A stretch of 64,000 nt of DNA from Streptomyces sp. CG4. Lineage in GTDB: Bacteria > Actinomycetota > Actinomycetes > Streptomycetales > Streptomycetaceae. Location: the NCBI RefSeq assembly GCF_041080655.1, contig NZ_CP163525.1, positions 744,001 to 808,000 of the forward strand, read 5' to 3'. Of this stretch, positions 43,111-52,590 are shown piece by piece (within the stretch, counting starts at the first letter, position 1; every line of letters begins with the position of its first letter). Both the position numbers and the translations under genes were made by a program. The notes under the pieces are model-generated. The model saw only the letters and a list, made by a program, of their open reading frames with translations, did not search any database and was not told the DNA's origin.

Positions 43111-44261
43111 GGCCGCCTGGACGCCGCGTCCGGCGGTGGGGATGCATGGTGGCGCTGCTGCTGTTCGCCGCCGTGTGCTGTGCCGCGCCCGTGGGGAACG
43201 CGATCAGCGCGTACGTCGCGCTGAAGACGGGTGCACAGAACGACGGAGGCGGGATCGCCGAGGGCGGCAGCGCCGCGGACATCCCTCCCCGGATGCTGAC
43301 CGCCTACAAGAAGGCGGTCCAGCAGGTCGGGAAGCATGTGCCGAAGTGCCAGGGCATGCGCTGGCCGATCCTGGCCGGGATCGCCAAGGTGGAGTCCAAC
43401 CATGCCATCGGCCACAGCATCGCTGACAACGGTGACATCCGCCCGAAGATCTACGGGGTGCTCCTCAATGGCTCCGGTGTGGGTGGCAACACGACCGTGG
43501 TCCCCGACAGCGACGGGGGTAAGTGGGACGGCACCTCGCAGGGAGACCGGGCCGTGGGCCCGTTCCAGTTCCTGCCCTCGACCTGGGAGTCGATTGGCCA
43601 GGACGGCAACGGCGACCACATCGCTGATCCGCAGAACGCCGACGATGCCGCGCTCAGCGCCGCGGTCTACCTGTGCGGCAACGGCCGCGATCTGACCCAG
43701 CGTGCCCAGCTGGAGGCAGCGATCCTGGAGTACAACCACTCGCAGGAGTACCTCTCGAACGTGCTGGGCTGGATCGACCAGTACACGGCGGCCGCCAAAG
43801 ACCCGGACCTGAAGAACCTCTCCGGCACGGTCCGCACCGTGATCGATGCGGCGCTCTCGCAGCGGGGCGTGCCCTATTCCTGGGGCGGCGGCGATGCCAG
43901 CGGCCCGTCCTACGGGTCGTGCTGCACCCCCAGCGGCAAAAGCGGTGCGGGTATCCGGGGCTTCGACTGCTCGGGCCTGACGACGTACGCCTATGCCAGG
44001 GTCGGCATCAGCCTGCCGCGTACCGCGGCCGAGCAGGCCGGTGTCGGCCGGCGGATCCCCGCCAGCCTCGGCACCCAAGCGTTGAAGACCGGTGACCTCG
44101 TCTTCTACGCCTACGCCCCCGGCCGGGACGCGACGATCTTTCACGTCGGCATTTACCTCACAGGCGGCCAGATGATCGACGCCGCCCGCCCGGGGACCGT
44201 GGTGAGGCTGGACGCGGTGGACGCGATGTCTGGCTTTGCGGGAGGTGCCCGGCTCCTATGA
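43107..44261 (+). CDS. Bifunctional cell-wall hydrolase: lytic transglycosylase plus NlpC/P60 (TcpG/VirB1-like)
   Basis: This 384-residue protein opens peptidoglycan for the channel. An N-terminal anchor helix (about 13-30) is followed by a lysozyme/transglycosylase domain with catalytic Glu96 (AKVESNHAIG) and AVGPFQFLPSTWE. The C-terminal NlpC/P60 endopeptidase has Cys288 (FDCSGLTTYAYA) and His346 (FHVGIYL). The order matches TcpG and ICE hydrolases. GTG 43107 overlaps the charged ORF upstream. All catalytic residues I can place are kept. Confidence 0.9.
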   Translation: MRPPGRRVRRWGCMVALLLFAAVCCAAPVGNAISAYVALKTGAQNDGGGIAEGGSAADIPPRMLTAYKKAVQQVGKHVPKCQGMRWPILAGIAKVESNHAIGHSIADNGDIRPKIYGVLLNGSGVGGNTTVVPDSDGGKWDGTSQGDRAVGPFQFLPSTWESIGQDGNGDHIADPQNADDAALSAAVYLCGNGRDLTQRAQLEAAILEYNHSQEYLSNVLGWIDQYTAAAKDPDLKNLSGTVRTVIDAALSQRGVPYSWGGGDASGPSYGSCCTPSGKSGAGIRGFDCSGLTTYAYARVGISLPRTAAEQAGVGRRIPASLGTQALKTGDLVFYAYAPGRDATIFHVGIYLTGGQMIDAARPGTVVRLDAVDAMSGFAGGARLL

Positions 44262-44325
44262 CGACGTCCTTGTGCAGAGCCGCAGATGAAGTCGGCGGGC
44301 TGCTGATCGGGAAAGAGGTGAACGA

Positions 44326-44658
44326 GTGGACTCCGCGCACGTCCTGATGTGGACGCTCACGGTGCTCAGCATGGTCGGCGGCGGCGTCGCCATCGTCGGG
44401 CTGTATCTCTTCATCGGGTACCGCCGCACCAGCTGGAATCGAGGTCGCGTAGGGCAACGCCTCGCGCTCGGCTGTGGTGCAGTCGCCGGCGCGTCGGGCA
44501 TTGCTCAGCTCTTCGTCGCCGGTTTCCCCAGAGGACCGTGGACACTCTGGATTCCCCTCGTCCTGTTCCTCGCCAGCGCCTCCACGTTGGTTTGGCTCAC
44601 GGGACAGTTGCGCGCGGTGCGCGAAGGCCAGCGCCGGGCCCAGGGCTGGACACGCTGA
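44326..44658 (+). CDS. Small membrane protein of the transfer operon
   Basis: This 110-residue protein has three hydrophobic helices (about 8-28, 45-65, 70-92) and a basic C-terminus. It starts 64 bases after the hydrolase, at GTG 44326 with GAAAGAGG upstream. Its TGA overlaps the next ATG (TGATG). I recognise no family; its retention in the operon suggests a channel accessory role. Confidence 0.65.
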   Translation: MDSAHVLMWTLTVLSMVGGGVAIVGLYLFIGYRRTSWNRGRVGQRLALGCGAVAGASGIAQLFVAGFPRGPWTLWIPLVLFLASASTLVWLTGQLRAVREGQRRAQGWTR

Positions 44659-45278
44659 TGAGGACCGGTGCGGGCAGGCCAGTGGAAGACAGGCCGCGAA
44701 CATCGAACTCCCAGCGAACCAACCGGCCAAGAAGGTTGAGAACTTGCACCTCGCCGCGCTCACCGCGCCTGCCGCTGATCGCCACCGTGATCCTGATCGT
44801 GACCGGGGTGGCTCTGCTCGCCATGCCGAACAGACCCGGCGGGTCCGCTCCCTGGGCGGCATCTGGACCACAAGCTGCCCCTGCCCGGCCCTCTTCGTCG
44901 CCTTACTCCAGCGAGCGCCCTTCGGCCGTCGGCGCGCCCGAGGAAGTCGCGACGGCGGTGAAGCCGCCTCAGCCGGCCTCCCAGTCGGCGCTGCCGCCGC
45001 ACGGCGAGGGCGCGGCCGGCGACCGGGCCATCCAGCAGGCGCTGGAGGCCGCCTGGCCCGCGGATCTTGACGCACGGGACGAGCGGCAACTGCTTGCAGC
45101 GGGCCGTGAACTTCTGTGTGCGGACGCCACCGGGATCGGCCGGGCGAAGTGGCCCAGGGTCTTCCCCGACGCCGGCCAGCATCTGACCCCTGCGTTCGCG
45201 ACGGCCCGGTTCCGGATCCAGGCGGCCATCGCCCGCCGCGACGGCGCCGTAGGCCAGGCGGTGGTGCACCTGGTGTAG
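44658..45278 (+). CDS. Single-helix transfer-operon protein, probably truncated by an amber codon
   Basis: This 206-residue protein has a basic N-terminus, one hydrophobic helix (about 39-56), a Pro/Ser-rich linker and a globular C-terminal domain (ARDERQLLAAGRELLCADATG; ARFRIQAAIARRDG). It stops at TAG 45276-45278. The same frame continues protein-like for 38 codons (AGDDRGGTFTDGRITDWHFT) to about 45395. The codon is likely a mutated TGG (VVHLVW). The lost tail would run past the VirD4-like start at 45371, the usual overlap in this operon. Confidence 0.65.
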   Translation: MRTGAGRPVEDRPRTSNSQRTNRPRRLRTCTSPRSPRLPLIATVILIVTGVALLAMPNRPGGSAPWAASGPQAAPARPSSSPYSSERPSAVGAPEEVATAVKPPQPASQSALPPHGEGAAGDRAIQQALEAAWPADLDARDERQLLAAGRELLCADATGIGRAKWPRVFPDAGQHLTPAFATARFRIQAAIARRDGAVGQAVVHLV

Positions 45279-45370
45279 GCCGGCGACGACCGCGGCGGCA
45301 CCTTCACCGACGGCCGCATCACCGACTGGCACTTCACCCGCAGCACTTCGAAGAAAGAAGGAGCGTCCGC

Positions 45371-48001
45371 GTGGATTCCGCAGCCCCGTACCTGACCGGC
45401 CAGGCCACCGAGTCGGCGTCCGGCCCGGTACTCGGCCTGTTCACCGGCATCGTCCACACTGTCGGCTGGACGGTCACCTACTGGTATGTGCCCGCCGCGG
45501 CCGCCGTCATGGTGTGGGCCGTGAGCGAGATGGTGGTGCGCCGCCTGGCGCGGAAGGCCTCGGCCGAGCGGATGGCGCTGGAGCTTGTGCCCTCGCGCCA
45601 CTTCGACCCCGGCTTGGAGGAGATCTTCCGCCGGGGGGTACAGCTGGCCCGGGCGTCGACGAGTATGCCGTGGTGGGCGCCGCGCCGTACGAAGGCGGTG
45701 CAGATCCGGTTGCGAGCCGACGGCTCCAGCCCGTTGCGCTATCGCATCGAAGGCCCCGCGGGCGGCGAACGTCTGCTGTCGATCACCCCGTTCGGCCCGC
45801 AGGTGACCGTGAACCGGGCCGGTCCCATTGTCGACAAGCCCCGTGAGCACGTGGTGCGGGCGGAGTTCATCCTGCGAGGCAAACCCACCGCTCCGCTGCG
45901 TGAGGTACCCCTGGCCCCCGACCCGCTGCAGCCGCTGATCGACGCCGTCTCCGACCTGCGTGCCCAGCTGGGCGACCTGGCCGAGATCCGCCTCGACATC
46001 CAGCGGGCACCCAAGTGGGTGCTGCGGGCGCGCCGCCTGCAGCTGATGACGGATGCGCGCCGCGCGGAGCGGCGCGAGGCCCAACGGGCCGCCCGCTGGG
46101 TGCGGCAGGACGCCACCGGCATCGAGGACTCGCTGACGTGGCAGCTGCAGCAGCTGGCCGCGGGCAAGCAAGGCGGCAGCGCGGGTGGGCGCCGTCTGGT
46201 CATGCCTCCCGTACCCCGCCGGGTCGACCCGGCCGACGCGCTGGGCAAGCTCGCCGAGGACGACCACCTGGTCCGCGTGCAGCTGCTCGTGATGTGCGCG
46301 TCGAACACCGAGGGCCGCGCCCAGGCCCGGCTCGCCCAGCTCCAGGCCGCCCTGGACGTGTTCGGCGGCGGCTCACGGTGGGCCATGCGCGGGTGGCGGG
46401 TGGGCCCGTGGCGGCTCGGGGCCGACCGCTGGCCCAGCCGCCGCGGCTTCGAACGCCGCTGGACGCTGGGGCACTGCCAGCCGCCCCGGCCGAACTGGGT
46501 ACGCCTGGAGGAGCTGACGGGGCTGCTCAAGCCGCCCACCGCGCACTGCCGCCTGCCGCTGCTGGCGGGAGATCTGCCGACCTTCGAGTACGGGGATGCC
46601 GAGCTGCTGCTGCAGGGCATCTACCGAGGCCCGGACGGCCGCAGACGCCTGGTCGCCACCTACGCCAGGGAGACGCTGTTCGAAGTCGGGGTGGGCAAGG
46701 CCGGCGGCGGCAAGACCGAACGTGCCCTCGCCCAGGCGATCGGCTGGGCCCACGCCGGCGGCGGGCTGATGTTCGTCGACCCCCACCGCGACTCCTGGCC
46801 TCGCGCCCTGCCGTTCTTGGCCCACGACCACCTCATGCAGCGGATCGCGCTCATCGACCTCAACGCAAGCGGGTCCGCCCCGCAGGTGAGTTCGTGGAAC
46901 CCGCTGGGCATGCACCAGGGCCAGGCGGCGCACGAGGTCGTCGAGGCAGTCACCGACGCCTACGCAGCCGCACTGGGCTGGGACGACGCCAGCGCACCCC
47001 GCGCGCTCACCATCCTCACCGCCGCCCTGGCCGTGCTGGTGGCCGTCAACCAGGCGGCCTGCGCCGCGGGGCGGCCGCAGGACCAGGCCACCGTCTTCCA
47101 CGTGCGGGCGCTGCTCACCGACCCCGCCTTCCGCACCGCGGCACTGACCACGGCGGCCGGGCACCTCGATGAGGAGACCCGCTCCTGGTGGCACACCATC
47201 TTCCCCACCCTGCCCCCCGACGCGTTCGGCGTCGTCCTCAACCCCATCGCCCGCCTCGCCGCCAACCCCGTCACCCGTGCCTTCCTCGGCCAGCCGGCCG
47301 GCGTCTACAACATCCGCACCGCGATGGACTCACGGATGATCGTGTGGGTGTGCCCGGGCGGGAACGGGCCCACCGACCGGCTGATCACCGCTCTGCTCGC
47401 CCGGGATCTGCTGCGTGCCGTGCGCTCCCGCCGCGACACCCCGGAAGACCAGCGGGTGCCCTTCCGCCCGTACTTCGACGAGCTGATCACCCTGACCGGT
47501 GCGGCCCCGGAGACGATCGCCTCTATGTTCGAGGACTTCCGCAAGTACAAGGTCCACGTCCACGGCATGACACAGCTGCTGGGACGCCTGCCCCAGGCGG
47601 TGCGGCTGTCCCTGGTCCAGAACGCCTCCACTCTGGCGTCCACAGCCGGCTCGCAGTCTGCCGTCGCTGCGATCACCTCGGAGTGGGGCGACAAACCCAG
47701 CCCGGACGTCGTCGCCACCCTGGACCGGTTCGAGCACTACATGTCGCTGACCGTCGAAGGCCGGCGCATCGGCCCCGTCCGGATCACCGGCCCGCACCTG
47801 GACGAGGTGTTCGCCGACTACGCCCGCCCCCGCCAGGCGGCGGCACTGGAGCGCTCAGCCCAGGCGATGGCCGGCGCGGCACCTCTTGCCACGCTCACGG
47901 CCCGGGCCACCGACCAGCTGCACCGCGTGAGCGACTTCCTCACCCAGCACGCCCCCACCACCGCACCGGCCGTACGGCTGCAGAAGAAGGGATATCAGTG
48001 A
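45371..48001 (+). CDS. VirD4/TcpA-like coupling ATPase
   Basis: This 876-residue protein brings the DNA to the channel. GTG 45371 follows GAAGGAG by eight bases. Membrane helices lie at about 19-34 and 37-56. The motor has Walker A GKAGGGKT at residues 442-449 and an acidic Walker B pair D703-E704 (RPYFDELITL). A sensor region (HVHGMTQLLGRLPQAVRLSL) and an SxTAGSQSAVAAI stretch follow, as in actinobacterial coupling proteins. The long N-terminal insertion before the motor is typical of the group. It overlaps the next gene by GTGA. Confidence 0.92.
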   Translation: MDSAAPYLTGQATESASGPVLGLFTGIVHTVGWTVTYWYVPAAAAVMVWAVSEMVVRRLARKASAERMALELVPSRHFDPGLEEIFRRGVQLARASTSMPWWAPRRTKAVQIRLRADGSSPLRYRIEGPAGGERLLSITPFGPQVTVNRAGPIVDKPREHVVRAEFILRGKPTAPLREVPLAPDPLQPLIDAVSDLRAQLGDLAEIRLDIQRAPKWVLRARRLQLMTDARRAERREAQRAARWVRQDATGIEDSLTWQLQQLAAGKQGGSAGGRRLVMPPVPRRVDPADALGKLAEDDHLVRVQLLVMCASNTEGRAQARLAQLQAALDVFGGGSRWAMRGWRVGPWRLGADRWPSRRGFERRWTLGHCQPPRPNWVRLEELTGLLKPPTAHCRLPLLAGDLPTFEYGDAELLLQGIYRGPDGRRRLVATYARETLFEVGVGKAGGGKTERALAQAIGWAHAGGGLMFVDPHRDSWPRALPFLAHDHLMQRIALIDLNASGSAPQVSSWNPLGMHQGQAAHEVVEAVTDAYAAALGWDDASAPRALTILTAALAVLVAVNQAACAAGRPQDQATVFHVRALLTDPAFRTAALTTAAGHLDEETRSWWHTIFPTLPPDAFGVVLNPIARLAANPVTRAFLGQPAGVYNIRTAMDSRMIVWVCPGGNGPTDRLITALLARDLLRAVRSRRDTPEDQRVPFRPYFDELITLTGAAPETIASMFEDFRKYKVHVHGMTQLLGRLPQAVRLSLVQNASTLASTAGSQSAVAAITSEWGDKPSPDVVATLDRFEHYMSLTVEGRRIGPVRITGPHLDEVFADYARPRQAAALERSAQAMAGAAPLATLTARATDQLHRVSDFLTQHAPTTAPAVRLQKKGYQ

Positions 48002-48912
48002 CCACCGCCATCGAAACCGTCACGTCCGGGCGCACTCCAAGCCCCGTCGAGCCGCTGCCGTATCAGCTCCTGGCCGCACTCGGCCAGCACCGCATGGCGA
48101 CCACACAGCAGCTCCACGACCTGCTGCGCCCCGGCACGGCACGCCAGACCGTCTCCGCGCCGCTGAACAGACTGCGCCGCGAGGGCCTGGTGGACTACAC
48201 GGTGCTGCCGCAGTCCAACCGCTCCCGGGCCTGGTACCTGACGAGCGAGGGCGCACGGCTGACCCGGGACTTCCCCGCGCTGCGCGGCCGACCCCCCTAT
48301 CCGATCACCTCGGCCACGGCTGCCTCGTTGAAGACGCCGCACACCCTGACCGTGGTCCGCACCCACCTGGCGTTCGTCGCCGACGCCCGCCGGCGCGGCG
48401 ACGAACACGGTCACCTGGACTGGACACCCGAGGTCTCCCACCCGCTCAGCGACGGCGAAAAGATCATTACGGACGCGGTGATGCACTACACCCTCATCGG
48501 TGACGACCAGCGGACAAAACTGCGGGCGTTCGTCGAGGTCGACCGGGCGACCATGGGCAGCGAACGACTGGCGGCGAAGCTGATCGAGTACGCGCGGCTG
48601 TGGGCGTACGAGCCACAGCCCGTCGGCCGGCCACGCTCCCGGCAGACGGTAGCCCAGGGAGCCGTCTGGCTGCGCTGGTATCCCGTGTTCCCCCGGGTGC
48701 TGTTCGTGCTGACCGGTGCCTCCCGGTACGTCCTGGACAACCGGATCAGCGACTTGCAGGCCATGGTCGCGCAGCACCCGCTCGTAGCCACACTGGCCAG
48801 ACAGGTGCCGCTGGGCGCGGCAGTCCTGGAGGACCTCGAACTTCAGGGGCCTTCCGGCGATGTGTGGGCGCCCCTTGCAGGTGGCAAGCCACGCCCATGG
48901 ACCGACCTGTGA
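47998..48912 (+). CDS. Replication-relaxation family DNA-processing protein
   Basis: This 304-residue protein has an N-terminal winged helix (about 20-80: LLAALGQHRMATTQQLHDLL; SRAWYLTSEGARLT). The C-terminal part has acidic residues spaced as in nuclease-like folds (TPEVSHPLSDGEKIITDAVM; AFVEVDRATMGSERLAAKL). This is the replication-relaxation family (PF13814) found on actinobacterial conjugative elements, whose members are thought to act in DNA relaxation. It is coupled to the VirD4-like gene and is the only candidate relaxase I find. Confidence 0.8.
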   Translation: MTTAIETVTSGRTPSPVEPLPYQLLAALGQHRMATTQQLHDLLRPGTARQTVSAPLNRLRREGLVDYTVLPQSNRSRAWYLTSEGARLTRDFPALRGRPPYPITSATAASLKTPHTLTVVRTHLAFVADARRRGDEHGHLDWTPEVSHPLSDGEKIITDAVMHYTLIGDDQRTKLRAFVEVDRATMGSERLAAKLIEYARLWAYEPQPVGRPRSRQTVAQGAVWLRWYPVFPRVLFVLTGASRYVLDNRISDLQAMVAQHPLVATLARQVPLGAAVLEDLELQGPSGDVWAPLAGGKPRPWTDL

Positions 48913-49035
48913 GAACTCATCTTTGAAGCTCTGATGATCTCGTTTTCGCGCCTCGTTGGACGGCCTGGTGCGCATCGGGCCCTCCAGGCAGTGGGGTCTG
49001 GAAGTGTCTGACTTGTTGAATCGACCGCAGGCGCT

Positions 49036-50397
49036 AATCAACGGCGGATCCGATGATCAAGGAGACGCCTGATGAGCGAGGCCATCACCGAGCACGGGGC
49101 CGTGGAAGAGCCGGTCGTCGAGTCGGCCGCGGAGGCGGTGTCGGACGAGCAGTTGATCGCGATGCTGGTCGACCGCGCCCGCAATGACGGGCTGCAGCTG
49201 ACCGGGGAGGGCGGGCTGCTGCAGCAGCTGACGAAGCGGGTGCTGGAGTCCGCCCCGGAGGGCGAGATCACCGACCATGTCGGCTATGGCAAGCACGACG
49301 CGGCGGGCCGGAACAGCGGCAACAGCCGCAACGGCACCCGCACCAAGACAGTGCTGACCGACGTCGGCCCGGTCGAGGTGAAGGTGCCGAGGGATGTGGC
49401 CGGCACCTTCGAGCCGCAGATCGTCAAAAAGCGGCAGCGCCGCCTGACCGGAGTCGACGAGATGGTGCTGTCGCTGTCCGCGAAGGGTCTGACCCATGGG
49501 GAGATATCGGCTCATCTGGCCGAGGTGTACGGGGCAGAGGTGTCGAAGCAGACCATCACCACCATCACGGACAAGGTGATGGAAGGCATGGCCGAATGGC
49601 AGTCACGTCCGCTGGATCGCGTCTACCCGGTCGTCTTCGTGGACGCCATCAACGTGAAGATCCGCGACGGCCATGTCGCCAACCGGCCGATATACATCGC
49701 CATGGCTGTGACCGTCGAGGGCACCCGGGACATCCTGGGGATCTGGGCAGGTGATGGCGGCGAGGGTGCCAAGCACTGGCTCAGTGTGTTCACCGAGCTC
49801 CGCAACCGTGGCGTCGAGGACGTGCTCATGCTCGTCTGTGACGGATTGAAGGGCCTGCCGGACGCGGTCGAGACCGTCTGGCCGCGAACTGTGGTGCAAA
49901 CGTGCATAGTTCATCTGATTCGGAACAGCATCCGCTACGTGGCCCGGCAGGACTGGGACAAGGTCGCGAAGGATCTCAAGCCCGTCTACACCGCCCCGGG
50001 CGAGGCCACCGCGACCGAACGGTTCCTGGAGTTCTCCGAGAAGTGGGGCACCAAGTATCCGGCCGTGATCAAGTTGTGGTCCGACGCCTGGGCCGAGATG
50101 GTGCCCTTCCTCTCCTTCGACGTCGAGATCCGCAAGGTGATCTGTTCAACGAACGCGATTGAGAGCGTGAACGCCCGCATCCGCAAGGCCGTGAGGGCTC
50201 GCGGCCACTTCCCGTCGGAGAACGCCGCGTTGAAGTGCGTCTACATGGCGCTCATGTCGCTGGATCCGACGGGCAAGGGTCGCCGTCGCTGGACAATGCG
50301 CTGGAAGGCCCCCCTGAACGCCTTCCAGATCGCCTTCGAAGGACGCCTCACCCCCACCACCAGCAACTGACTCAACAACCAAGATCAGCCGTTGATT
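49036..50397 (+). mobile_element. IS256-family insertion sequence
   Basis: A full transposase gene is flanked by inverted AATCAACGGCNGATC (49036-49050 and 50383-50397, one mismatch). No target duplication could be assigned, so the exact outer limits may lie a few bases further out. It sits directly after the last transfer gene and may have cut off genes that followed. Confidence 0.75.
49072..50370 (+). CDS. IS256-family transposase
   Basis: This 432-residue DDE transposase appears complete. The catalytic residues sit in YPVVFVDAINVKIRDG (Asp), VLMLVCDGLKGLPDAV (Asp) and CSTNAIESVNARIRK (Glu). ATG 49072 follows AAGGAGACGCCTG. The length is normal for the family. It should be able to move its own element. 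Confidence 0.93.
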   Translation: MSEAITEHGAVEEPVVESAAEAVSDEQLIAMLVDRARNDGLQLTGEGGLLQQLTKRVLESAPEGEITDHVGYGKHDAAGRNSGNSRNGTRTKTVLTDVGPVEVKVPRDVAGTFEPQIVKKRQRRLTGVDEMVLSLSAKGLTHGEISAHLAEVYGAEVSKQTITTITDKVMEGMAEWQSRPLDRVYPVVFVDAINVKIRDGHVANRPIYIAMAVTVEGTRDILGIWAGDGGEGAKHWLSVFTELRNRGVEDVLMLVCDGLKGLPDAVETVWPRTVVQTCIVHLIRNSIRYVARQDWDKVAKDLKPVYTAPGEATATERFLEFSEKWGTKYPAVIKLWSDAWAEMVPFLSFDVEIRKVICSTNAIESVNARIRKAVRARGHFPSENAALKCVYMALMSLDPTGKGRRRWTMRWKAPLNAFQIAFEGRLTPTTSN

Positions 50398-50428
50398 GGA
50401 CAGACCCCCGGCAGGCTTGCTCGAAGGA

Positions 50429-50953
50429 TCAGGGATGGGTGAGGCTCAGGACCGCGGGGCCCGGGCCCAGGGCGGTGACCCCGGGGGGAGCCGCGCACTG
50501 CAGGGCGGTCGGCGTCACGAATACCACCTGTTCGATGGCGGTGTCACCTGCGAACTCGCCGCTGGTGATCTCGCCTGTGAAGGTGACCGTGGTTTGGCCG
50601 GCGGCGTTGTTGAGCGCACGGTTGAAGCTGAAGGTGCTGGTCTGTCCGTTGCTCCAGTGGAAGACCCTGGTTCCAGCCCTCGGCGACAGCAGGGTGGCGC
50701 AGGAGAGGGTTGTGTCGAAGCTCTCCTGGTAGTTGCCGGCGGTGAGGCCCCTGTCGGAGGAGCTGCATGGTGCCAGGATGCCGGTGACATTGACGTGGAC
50801 GGTCTGCGGGGTCACGAGCAGTCCGGGATTGTATTGGACGGTCTCGGTACCGGAACAGGTCACGTCCACCGTCGAGGCGTGGGCGGCCGGTGCGATCACC
50901 GCGGCACTCGCAAGGCCGACAACCACGGCGGTGACGAGGGGGAGCTTGCACAT
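50429..50953 (-). CDS. Small secreted protein of unknown function
   Basis: This 174-residue protein starts at ATG 50953 behind AAAGGGA. A Sec signal (MCKLPLVTAVVVGLASAAVI, cleavage likely after AHA) precedes a beta-rich domain with three or four Cys (VTCSGTETVQYNPG; LAPCSSSDRG; LSCATLL). Proteins of this shape are abundant in Streptomyces and uncharacterised. Just downstream lies the right end of the IS256 element. Confidence 0.75.
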   Translation of the reverse strand: MCKLPLVTAVVVGLASAAVIAPAAHASTVDVTCSGTETVQYNPGLLVTPQTVHVNVTGILAPCSSSDRGLTAGNYQESFDTTLSCATLLSPRAGTRVFHWSNGQTSTFSFNRALNNAAGQTTVTFTGEITSGEFAGDTAIEQVVFVTPTALQCAAPPGVTALGPGPAVLSLTHP

Positions 50954-51461
50954 AAGCCATCCCTTTCGGTGAAGAGATGATGACACTGGGTTACTCTCCC
51001 CCGCTCTGGGCGTGGTCAATCCACGGTGGGACGCCAGCGCACTGTCTTGGGGGTCGTAGACCGCGATCGGCACGTTCACCGACCGGACCGGCACTCATCA
51101 TGGCCGCCCACCAAGCCCGTCGCCAACTCCGTCAGCACTGTGGGCCTCACCGCACGCAACGACCCGGCCCGGGACGCCCAGCGGGGTCTTTCACGCACCG
51201 ACAAACCCCTCCACCCCCTCAGAATCGACAGCCGCGGATCACCTAACGTGACTGAACGAGCCCCAAGCCGCTGACCAGTCAGTTCGCTCAACTACCCCAG
51301 ATAGCCACGACTGTTGCCGCCGAGGAGCAGTGCCGTGGGGCAGGCTCACCCCGCCACAGTGCCCAACGTCCTGACGGGCTCCGGCCGACACGAGGTGGAA
51401 CCGGGGCGTTCGATTGCCCCGTCATTCCTAGGAGAGCCTTTGACCAGCGGTTTCAGAAGCG
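50954..51461. other. Intergenic region, nothing recognised
   Basis: About 500 bases with divergent leaders of the secreted protein and the AraC regulator. No hairpin, repeat or gene is supported. Confidence 0.4.
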
Positions 51462-52448
51462 GTGAAGACACAGTTGTTGGACGAAGTGGTGTTCCGGAGC
51501 GAGGACGTGTCCGCGGCGGACCGGTTCGACTATTGGACCGAGCTCTTGGGCCGTACCCATGCGCCCATGGAGCTGCGCAGCGATCACGCCGACGACTTCC
51601 GCGCCTCCCAGCGCGTGCTGGACCTCGGTGCCGTCACCGTGTGGTCTCACACGTTCCAACCGCTAGTGTTCCGGCGCACGCCCAAGCTGATCCGGCAGTC
51701 CGACCCTGAGACCTATCACCTGTCACTCGTCGTTCGCGGGAGCGGGACGAGCGTGTGGCGGCACCGGGAGACCGACTACAAGCCGCACGACCTGTTCATC
51801 AACTCGTCCTCGCTGCTCAACGACCTCTACAGCACGGGGGACCCGGTCCAGTCGGTGGCGCTGGAGGTTCCCAAAGCCCTGCTGCCCCTGCCGCGCGACG
51901 TGGCCGGCCGGATCGTCGGGGCGCCGGTGTCAGCCCGGCAAGGCATCGGGGCCCTGCTGGCTCAGTTCCTCACCCGGTTGACAGCGGACCCGGCGGCGTA
52001 CCAGCCCTGCGACCGGCCACGTCTGGCCGCCGTCGTAATCTCTCTGGTCGCCGCGCTCTTCGCCCATCTACTCGAAGCCGACCACTGCCTGCCCCTGGAG
52101 ACCCGCCAGCAGGCCCTCACCTTCCGTATCCAGGCGTTCATCCGGGAGCACCTGCACGACCCGCACCTCACCCCGAGCACGATCGCCGCCGCACATCACA
52201 TCTCCACCAGCTACCTGCACCGCCTCTTCCAGGACGAAGACGCCACAGTCGCCGCATGGATACGCCACCTGCGCATGGAGGCAGCCCGCCGCGACCTCGC
52301 CGACCCAGCCCTGCGCACCACCCCCATCCACACCATTGCTGCCCGCTGGGGATTTCCTCGCGCATCCGACTTCAGCCGCGCCCACCGCGCGGCCTACGGC
52401 ACCACCCCCAAGGACCACCGGCACCAAGCTCTCCTCCACTGTGAGTGA
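51462..52448 (+). CDS. AraC-family transcriptional regulator
   Basis: This 328-residue regulator starts at GTG 51462, with only a weak ribosome site. The N-terminal AraC-binding-like domain (about 15-190; SAADRFDYWTELLGRTHAPM; ETYHLSLVVRGSG) is followed by a C-terminal pair of helix-turn-helices (about 220-325; TPSTIAAAHHISTSYLHRLF and AARWGFPRASDFSRAHRAAY). Members of this NphR/AraC-binding-2 group activate catabolic or secondary genes; no target is adjacent. Confidence 0.9.
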   Translation: MKTQLLDEVVFRSEDVSAADRFDYWTELLGRTHAPMELRSDHADDFRASQRVLDLGAVTVWSHTFQPLVFRRTPKLIRQSDPETYHLSLVVRGSGTSVWRHRETDYKPHDLFINSSSLLNDLYSTGDPVQSVALEVPKALLPLPRDVAGRIVGAPVSARQGIGALLAQFLTRLTADPAAYQPCDRPRLAAVVISLVAALFAHLLEADHCLPLETRQQALTFRIQAFIREHLHDPHLTPSTIAAAHHISTSYLHRLFQDEDATVAAWIRHLRMEAARRDLADPALRTTPIHTIAARWGFPRASDFSRAHRAAYGTTPKDHRHQALLHCE

Positions 52449-52590
52449 GAAGGCAGCTGTGTCCTCGGTGTTCACAACTCAACGCCCGCGTTGCGACCGT
52501 CTGGAAGGCAGCCGCCCGACGGCCGCGCGCCAGGCGGCTCCAACGAGGGCATCCGCACTGGTCAGAGGCCTCTCTTGGGCCGCTCCGCCG

